From: Phaeospirillum sp.
GTDB taxonomy: Bacteria; Pseudomonadota; Alphaproteobacteria; Rhodospirillales; Magnetospirillaceae
Direction of reading: 5' to 3'
Length of the DNA: 64,000 bases
Assembly (NCBI GenBank): GCA_030651575.1
Contig: JAUSFB010000032.1
Location: 458,001 to 522,000, forward strand
Shown here: positions 58,517-64,000 of the stretch, piece after piece
How the letters are laid out: each line of letters begins with the position of its first letter
Numbering within the stretch: position 1 is the stretch's first letter
Position numbers and translations under genes: made by a program
Notes under the pieces: generated by a model
Database searches by the model: none
Told to the model about the DNA's origin: nothing
The model's input: only the letters and a program-made list of their open reading frames with translations

Positions 58517-60565
58517 ATGCGGTTTCTGCAAAATCTGCGGATCGGGCGACAAATCGGTGCGGCATTCCTGCTTCCCGTCTTCGGATTGCTGGCCTTTTCC
58601 AGCTATGTCATCGTCCAGCGCTGGGTCGTGGTCAGCGACACCAGCGGCCTGATCCGCATGACCTCCCTGGCGGCCAATATCAGCGCGACCGTTCACGAGT
58701 TGCAAAAGGAACGCGGCGCCTCGTCGCTTTACGTCTCCAGCGGCCGCACCCAATTCGCCGACAAGGTCACAAGCCAGCGCAAGCTGTCCGACGAGGTCGC
58801 CGAACGCCTCGAAAAGGAAGCCTCGCTCGGCGACAGTCTGGCGCTTGGGCCGGTCTTCATCGAGTCGGCGAGCAAGGCCAAGACCGCCCTCGCCAGCCGA
58901 ATCAAGCTCCGCGCCGACATCGACAGCGGCGCGCTGGACCGCAACGCCCTGTTCCAGGCCTACACCACCATGATCAAGGTCCAACTGGACCTCGTCGGCC
59001 AGATGAGCCGCATCACGCCCGATAAGGACACCGCCGAAGCGGTGGGAACCTACCTCTCGTTCATGGAGGCCAAGGAGCGCGCCGGTCAGGAGAGGGCCAC
59101 CGGCGCAGCCGGGTTTGCCGGCGCCTTCGACGGCGTCATCTATCGCCGGCTGGTATCGCTGATCGCCGACCAGGAAATGCTGTTCGCCCACTTCGCGCGG
59201 ACCGCGTCCCCCGATCTGGTGGCGTTCTTCATCGACAAGATGAACGACCCGGTAGTGGCCGAAGTCGCCGCCATGCGCGAAGCGGCCCATGCCAAGGCGT
59301 TGACCGGCGGAGAGGGCGTCCCGGCCCCCAAATGGTTCGCGGCCTCCACCAAACGCATCGACCTGATGAAGGCGGTCGAAGACCGCATCGCGGCCGAGTT
59401 GATCGCCAACGCCCAAAGAATCAGCGATAGCGCCCGACTGCTTCTCTTGTTGCAGATCGTCTCGGTGGTGATCGGCCTTGGCGTCACCTTCGTCGCCGTC
59501 ACGGTGGTCACCCGTGGCATCACCGGCCCGATCCACGACCTGACCGAGGCCATGACCCGGCTGGCCAAGGGCGATACCGCCATCCACCTGGACGGCCTTG
59601 AACTGAGGAGCGAACAGGGCGAAATGGCCCGCGCCGTCGAGGTCTTCCGCCACAACCGCATCGACTCCGACCACCTCGCCGGAGTCCAGGCCCTGGAGCA
59701 ACAGGCCAAGGAGCGCCGCCAGCGTCATATCGAGCAACTGACCGGAGCATTCCGCCACGAGGTCTCCGGTGCCCTCGACGCGGTGGACACCGCCTCGCGC
59801 CAGATGGGAGAGACCGCCCACACCTTGGAGAACACGGCCCGGACCATGACCCGCCACACCGCGTCGGTCTCGGCCTCGGCCGATCTGGCCAGCGCCAATG
59901 TTCAGACCGTGGCCGGCGCGGCCGAAGAACTGGCCGCCTCCATCAACGAGATCAGCCGTCAGGTGGCGACCTCGGCGGCGGTCTCCCAGGAAGCGGTGGG
60001 CGAAGCGGCCCGCACCAACGCCCTGGTTGCCGGCCTCGCCGACGCCGCCCGCAGCATCGGCGAAGTGGTGACCATGATCGGAGACATTGCCGGCCAGACC
60101 AATCTGCTGGCGCTCAACGCCACCATCGAGGCCGCACGGGCGGGCGAGGCCGGCAAGGGCTTCGCCGTGGTCGCCAACGAGGTCAAGCACCTCGCCACTC
60201 AGACCGCCAAAGCCACCAGCCAGATCACCGAGCAGGTGGGGGCCGTGCAATCCGCCACCGATCAGGCGGTAGTCGCCATCCAGAGCATCGGCAATATCAT
60301 CGAGCGGATCAATCAGGTGTCGGCCGCCATCGCGGCGGCGGTGGAGCAGCAGGACGCCACCACCCGCGACATCGCCCGCAATGTACAAGAAGCCGCACAG
60401 GGCACTCGCGACGTCTCGCAGCACGTCTCCGACGTCACCGCGGAGGCCGCCACCACCGGTCAGAATGCCGGTATGGTGCTGGGCGCGGTCCAGGCCCTGA
60501 CCGAACAATCCCAGGTCCTGAACCACTCGGTTCAGCGCTTCCTCGCCGGGGTGGCCGAGGCCTGA
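58517..60565 (+). CDS. Methyl-accepting chemotaxis protein with NIT sensor
   Basis: 682 residues from the ATG at 58517, with GGGGGG seven bases upstream (the in-frame ATG at 58478 lacks a site). A membrane helix near residues 13-35 is followed by a NIT-type helical sensor ([11 protein letters not shown] near residue 61, and K-E-R-A-G-Q-E-R-A near residue 185), a family that detects nitrate and nitrite. Then come a second helix near residues 310-335, a HAMP domain, and the signalling hairpin with [20 protein letters not shown] near residue 530. It probably steers swimming to nitrate, suiting an anaerobe that degrades aromatics by denitrification. The last point is inference. Confidence 0.92.
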   Translation: MRFLQNLRIGRQIGAAFLLPVFGLLAFSSYVIVQRWVVVSDTSGLIRMTSLAANISATVHELQKERGASSLYVSSGRTQFADKVTSQRKLSDEVAERLEKEASLGDSLALGPVFIESASKAKTALASRIKLRADIDSGALDRNALFQAYTTMIKVQLDLVGQMSRITPDKDTAEAVGTYLSFMEAKERAGQERATGAAGFAGAFDGVIYRRLVSLIADQEMLFAHFARTASPDLVAFFIDKMNDPVVAEVAAMREAAHAKALTGGEGVPAPKWFAASTKRIDLMKAVEDRIAAELIANAQRISDSARLLLLLQIVSVVIGLGVTFVAVTVVTRGITGPIHDLTEAMTRLAKGDTAIHLDGLELRSEQGEMARAVEVFRHNRIDSDHLAGVQALEQQAKERRQRHIEQLTGAFRHEVSGALDAVDTASRQMGETAHTLENTARTMTRHTASVSASADLASANVQTVAGAAEELAASINEISRQVATSAAVSQEAVGEAARTNALVAGLADAARSIGEVVTMIGDIAGQTNLLALNATIEAARAGEAGKGFAVVANEVKHLATQTAKATSQITEQVGAVQSATDQAVVAIQSIGNIIERINQVSAAIAAAVEQQDATTRDIARNVQEAAQGTRDVSQHVSDVTAEAATTGQNAGMVLGAVQALTEQSQVLNHSVQRFLAGVAEA

Positions 60566-60568
60566 ATG

Positions 60569-60597
60569 AAAAAGCGGCGGGCCGAGGCCCGCCGCTT
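60569..60597. terminator. Bidirectional terminator between the NIT receptor and pntB
   Basis: An 11-bp perfect stem (60572-60582 with 60587-60597) and a CGAG tetraloop. On the minus strand the stem ends in TTTTT (60573-60569), a strong terminator for pntAB; on the plus strand it ends in TTCATTCG, weaker, for the receptor gene. Confidence 0.93.
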
Positions 60598-60623
60598 CAT
60601 TCGTCCGTCCACCTTCGGAAAAA

Positions 60624-62033
60624 CTAGGACTTCAAGGCGACCAGCACCTCGTCCAGCATCTTCTTGGCATCGCCAAAGAGCATGCGGTTGTTTTCCTTGT
60701 AGAACAGCGGGTTGTCGACGCCGGCATAGCCCGACGCCATGGAACGCTTCATAACGATGGACGTCTTGGACTTCCAGACCTCAAGAACCGGCATGCCGGC
60801 GATCGGGCTGTTGGGGTCTTCCTGCGCCGCCGGATTGACGATGTCGTTGGCCCCGATGACCATGGTCACGTCGATGGTGGGGAAATCGTCGTTGATCTCG
60901 TCCATTTCCATGACGATGTCGTAGGGAACCTTGGCTTCGGCCAGCAACACGTTCATGTGGCCGGGCATGCGCCCCGCCACCGGATGGATGCCAAAGCGCA
61001 CATTGACGCCCTTCTCCCGCAGGAACTTGGTGATCTCGTAGACCGTGTGCTGAGCCTGCGCCACCGCCATGCCATAACCCGGCACGATGATGACGTTCTT
61101 CGCGTCCTTCAGCAGCTCGGCTGTTTCCAGGGCGCTGACCGGCGTAACCTCACCGGCCGGCTGACCATCGGCCGCCGCCACCACCGTTCCGCCACCGGTG
61201 CCGAACCCGCCGGCGATGACGCTGATGAAGTTACGGTTCATGGCCCGGCACATGATGTAGGACAGGATGGCGCCGCTGGAACCCACCAAGGCCCCGGTCA
61301 CGATCAGCAGATCGTTCGACAGCATGAAGCCGGTCGCCGCCGCCGCCCAGCCGGAATAGCTGTTCAGCATGGAAACCACCACCGGCATGTCGGCGCCGCC
61401 GATGGCCATCACCATATGGACGCCGAAGGCCAGGGCGATGATGGTCATCACGATCAGGGCAAAGGCGCCGCCGCCGCCGGTCTCGACGTTGAGGAACATG
61501 CGGCCGACCCAGATCACGACCAGCAGGCCCGTCAGATTCATCCAATGACGACCCGGCAGCAGCAGCGGCTTGCCGCCGATCTTGGCCGAGAGTTTGCCGA
61601 AGGCGATCAGCGATCCCGAAAAGGTCACCGCGCCGATGAGGATACCCACATAGATCTCGACCTCGTGGATGGACTTATCCACTCCGGTGAGCACCACCGA
61701 GGTATCGGAATAACTGGCGTAGCCGACCAGACAAGCCGCCAGACCGACCAGACTGTGCATCAATGCGACCAGTTCGGGCATCTGGGTCATCTGCACCTTG
61801 CGGGCGGCATAGAGGCCGATGCTGCCACCCACGGCCATGGCCATGACGATCCATGGCACGCCGCCCCAGGTCACCTGCGGGCCGAACACGGTGGCGAACA
61901 CCGCCAGCCCCATGCCGATCATGCCGTAGAGGTTGCCTCGACGAGAGCTTTCCGGGTTGGACAGACCGCCCAGGCTGAGAATGAAAAGGATGGTGGCACC
62001 GATGTAGGAAACGGTAGCGAGACTAGCTGACAT
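60624..62033 (-). CDS. pntB: NAD(P) transhydrogenase subunit beta
   Basis: 469 residues from the ATG at 62033. Eight to nine membrane helices occupy residues 1-270, and the soluble NADP(H)-binding domain III begins near residue 290, with [14 protein letters not shown] near residue 320 and I-G-A-N-D-I-V-N-P near residue 405, both strict family motifs. With PntA it couples proton entry to NADPH formation. The start is ten bases after the pntA stop. Signature residues expected for the domain III loop are present. It ends at a strong terminator. Membrane protein. Confidence 0.96.
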   Translation of the reverse strand: MSASLATVSYIGATILFILSLGGLSNPESSRRGNLYGMIGMGLAVFATVFGPQVTWGGVPWIVMAMAVGGSIGLYAARKVQMTQMPELVALMHSLVGLAACLVGYASYSDTSVVLTGVDKSIHEVEIYVGILIGAVTFSGSLIAFGKLSAKIGGKPLLLPGRHWMNLTGLLVVIWVGRMFLNVETGGGGAFALIVMTIIALAFGVHMVMAIGGADMPVVVSMLNSYSGWAAAATGFMLSNDLLIVTGALVGSSGAILSYIMCRAMNRNFISVIAGGFGTGGGTVVAAADGQPAGEVTPVSALETAELLKDAKNVIIVPGYGMAVAQAQHTVYEITKFLREKGVNVRFGIHPVAGRMPGHMNVLLAEAKVPYDIVMEMDEINDDFPTIDVTMVIGANDIVNPAAQEDPNSPIAGMPVLEVWKSKTSIVMKRSMASGYAGVDNPLFYKENNRMLFGDAKKMLDEVLVALKS

Positions 62034-62043
62034 GGTGCCCCCC

Positions 62044-63633
62044 TTACTTGCGGAACATCGCCAACATGCGACGGGTGACGGCAAAGCCACCGAACATATT
62101 GATGGAGGTGAGAATGATGCCGATAAACGCCAGGAAGCCGATCCAGAACCCCGGACGCGACACACTGGCCTCAAGCGGCGGAGAGATCTGGACCAGCGCC
62201 CCGATGGCGATGATGCTGGAGATGGCGTTGGTGACGCTCATCAGCGGCGTGTGCAGAGCGGGAGTGACGTTCCAGACCACCATGTAACCGACGAAGCAGG
62301 CCAGCACGAACACGGTGAGATGTCCCAGGAAGGCCGCCGGAGCATTGGCGCCGACGAACCAGAAGGCCAACGCGCCGATGCCAAAGACGATGGCCAGGGT
62401 TTTGACGGGCATCGGACCGCTGCTGCCGTGGCCATGGCCGGACTTCTTCGCCGCGATGGGAGCGGCGGCGGCCGGCTTGGCCTGGGGCGGGGCGGCGGAG
62501 AGCTTGGGCGGCGGCGGCGGCCAGGTGACGACGCCGTCCTTGATGACGGTGGCGCCGCGGATGACCTCGTCTTCCATGTTGACGTCGATGGTGCCATCCT
62601 TGGCCTTGGCCAGTTCCTCGGTCATGCGCAGCAGATTGGTCGCATACAAGGTGCTGGACTGCTTGGACAGGCGCGACGGCAGATCGGTGTAGCCGATGAT
62701 GGTGACGCCGTGGCGCACCACCACCTCGCCCGGAACGGTCAGCTCGCAATTGCCGCCCTGCTCCGAGGCCAGATCGACGATGACGCTGCCGGGACGCATG
62801 CTCTGCACCATTTCGGTGGTGATGAGCTTGGGGGCGGGCTTGCCGGGGATCAGGGCCGTGGTGATGATGATATCGACGTCCTTGGCCTGCTTGGCGAAGG
62901 TCTCCAACTGGGCCTTTTGAAAACCCTCGCTCATCACCTTGGCATAACCGCCGACACCGGTGCCTTCCTCCTGATAATCGACAGGGATGAATTCGGCGCC
63001 CATGGACTTGATCTGATCGCCGACCTCGGGCCGCGTATCATTGGCCCGGACGATGGCGCCAAGGCTGACGGCGGTGCCCAGGGCGGCAAGGCCGGCGACA
63101 CCGGCACCGATAACGAAGACCTTGGCCGGCGGCACCTTGCCCGCGGCGGTGATCTGGCCGGTGAAAAAGCGGCCGAAATGGTGCGCGGCCTCGATTACCG
63201 CACGATAGCCGGCGATGTTGGCCATGGAGGACAGGGCGTCCATCTTCTGGGCGCGCGACATGCGCGGAACGGAGTCCATGGCCAGCACGGTGATCTTCCG
63301 ATCGGCCAGCGCCTGAAGAAGGTCGGGATTCTGGGCAGGCCAGACGAAACTCACCAGGGTGGCGCCTTCCTTGACGAAGGCGACCTCGTCCATGCTGGGG
63401 GCGCGGACCTTGAAGACGATATCCGCCGAACTCCAAAGCTCGGCGGCGCTGCCGACGATCCTGGCCCCGGCGGCGACATAGGCGTCGTCGCCAAAGTTGG
63501 CCAGCGCACCGGCGCCGCTCTCCACGACAACCTCGAATCCCAACTTGATCAGCTTTTCAACGACATCGGGCACGCTCGCGACCCGCTTCTCGTTGGCATA
63601 AATTTCTTTTGGGATTCCAATGATCGAAGACAT
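62044..63633 (-). CDS. pntA: NAD(P) transhydrogenase subunit alpha (unsplit)
   Basis: 529 residues. Domain I (about 1-380) binds NAD(H): I-G-I-P-K-E at residues 5-10, [14 protein letters not shown] near residue 172, and the mobile-loop region near residue 225. A Pro/Ala/His-rich linker (about residues 375-405, containing G-H-G-H-G) leads to three or four membrane helices of domain II (F-W-F-V-G-A-N-A-P near residue 425, [19 protein letters not shown]). In Rhodospirillum rubrum this polypeptide is split into PntAA and PntAB; here it is one chain, as in E. coli. First gene of pntAB. Confidence 0.95.
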   Translation of the reverse strand: MSSIIGIPKEIYANEKRVASVPDVVEKLIKLGFEVVVESGAGALANFGDDAYVAAGARIVGSAAELWSSADIVFKVRAPSMDEVAFVKEGATLVSFVWPAQNPDLLQALADRKITVLAMDSVPRMSRAQKMDALSSMANIAGYRAVIEAAHHFGRFFTGQITAAGKVPPAKVFVIGAGVAGLAALGTAVSLGAIVRANDTRPEVGDQIKSMGAEFIPVDYQEEGTGVGGYAKVMSEGFQKAQLETFAKQAKDVDIIITTALIPGKPAPKLITTEMVQSMRPGSVIVDLASEQGGNCELTVPGEVVVRHGVTIIGYTDLPSRLSKQSSTLYATNLLRMTEELAKAKDGTIDVNMEDEVIRGATVIKDGVVTWPPPPPKLSAAPPQAKPAAAAPIAAKKSGHGHGSSGPMPVKTLAIVFGIGALAFWFVGANAPAAFLGHLTVFVLACFVGYMVVWNVTPALHTPLMSVTNAISSIIAIGALVQISPPLEASVSRPGFWIGFLAFIGIILTSINMFGGFAVTRRMLAMFRK

Positions 63634-64000
63634 GGCTTCTCCTGTGTTTCATTGGCGTTGCATCTCGCCCCGCACCATAGCGCCGACGCAGACACGTGAA
63701 TTGAGACTCGGCGCGTAATCAGGCATTGACTACGTATTGTGTGAAGCGAAACGCGACAGAACCCGTCTATGTCAGCGCATCCCACCATCGCTGCAAAAAT
63801 CAACACTATTCCAGCGATCAATGCAATGTCCTAAAGGTCAAAGCCGCTGGATTCTTCATACGAGATCTATGGATAGCGATTATGGCCATTCTGTAAAAAC
63901 GACTTTGCCGTGTCATGATCGCTTCCGTGACCATGCCCCCTCACCGAATCCCGCGCCCGATTTGATGGCCGCCGCAATGATGCGTCGCGGCATAAACCAC
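63634..64000. other. Intergenic region upstream of pntA, no supported gene
   Basis: It is less GC-rich than the coding DNA and probably holds the pntAB promoter near 63640-63760. Two minus-strand frames are open from the window end (to a stop at 63913 and to one at about 63869), so the 3' end of another minus-strand gene may begin at about 63870-63915. They are too short to identify. Confidence 0.4.

Noticed and set aside
58484-60526. A 680-codon minus-strand frame
   Set aside because: Antisense to the NIT chemoreceptor; low-complexity Gly/Asp/Leu composition and no ribosome site.
1-64000. CRISPR arrays, tRNA or rRNA genes, prophage or complete insertion sequences
   Set aside because: No regularly spaced repeats, no cloverleaf or ribosomal RNA signature, and no transposase or integrase frame was found by reading both strands.

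Overview
The window reads as chromosomal DNA of a GC-rich alphaproteobacterium of the Rhodospirillales. A Magnetospirillum/Paramagnetospirillum-like organism is the best guess. This rests on gene content: a complete anaerobic phenylacetate (pad) operon, two indolepyruvate:ferredoxin oxidoreductase loci, a phasin, COQ9, Cache and NIT sensors, and an unsplit PntA. It does not rest on a database match, and no magnetosome gene is present here. About fifty genes are supported. Most are tightly packed, many with 1-8 base start/stop overlaps. The frequent long antisense frames are GC-codon artefacts and were left out.

Layout. 1-5.3 kb (minus): tail of a CopD-like membrane protein, an orphan ParA ATPase, a GT-C-like membrane protein with a coupled methyltransferase, and a Cache-PAS-GGDEF diguanylate cyclase. 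5.4-12.9 kb (mostly plus): a two-subunit molybdenum hydroxylase, cysteine synthase, a Cache histidine kinase, a small Cys-rich protein, a 3' remnant of a second cysteine synthase, mercaptopyruvate sulfurtransferase and a 37-residue membrane peptide. 13-15.2 kb: a phasin, then divergent LuxR and TetR regulators with tandem inverted repeats between them. 15.2-28.1 kb (minus): the pad operon in the order padB-fdhD-padC-padD-padE-padF-padG-padH-padI-padJ, then an amino-acid/aromatic ABC binding protein; a hotdog thioesterase lies upstream. 28.2-30.2 kb: lipoprotein, ornithine decarboxylase-like enzyme and an overlapping SET-domain protein. 30.4-36.1 kb: a class III nucleotide cyclase with a repeat-bearing acidic tail, a protein that looks like a degenerate GGDEF/EAL, and a UDP-glucuronate epimerase-type enzyme. 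36.3-44.9 kb: fused indolepyruvate oxidoreductase, a chemoreceptor, and a 1206-residue TPR/glycosyltransferase/FkbM-like protein. 44.9-49.8 kb (minus): the prkA-yeaH-spoVR stress triad. 50.2-56.7 kb: an acetoacetyl-CoA reductase-like SDR, a double GNAT protein, a small periplasmic protein, LysR, split iorA/iorB and a single-domain response regulator. 56.8-63.6 kb: COQ9, peptide deformylase, ribosomal protein S21, a NIT-domain chemoreceptor and the transhydrogenase pntAB. 63.6-64 kb has no supported gene.

How the genes fit together (inference from known pathways). The two indolepyruvate oxidoreductases would turn aryl pyruvates from Phe/Tyr/Trp into arylacetyl-CoA. PadJ would activate free phenylacetate. 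PadBCD would oxidise phenylacetyl-CoA to phenylglyoxylate, passing electrons to the quinone pool, with FdhD probably maturing the Mo cofactor of PadB. PadEFGHI would decarboxylate phenylglyoxylate to benzoyl-CoA with NAD+ reduction. Acetyl-CoA and reductant surplus could flow to polyhydroxybutyrate (SDR, phasin), and PntAB would balance NADH/NADPH.

The most unusual item is the tail of the nucleotide cyclase. It carries seven copies of an S-D-x-D-[MI]-x-A-[ML]-L motif that resembles the CheY-binding N-terminal peptide of the flagellar switch protein FliM.
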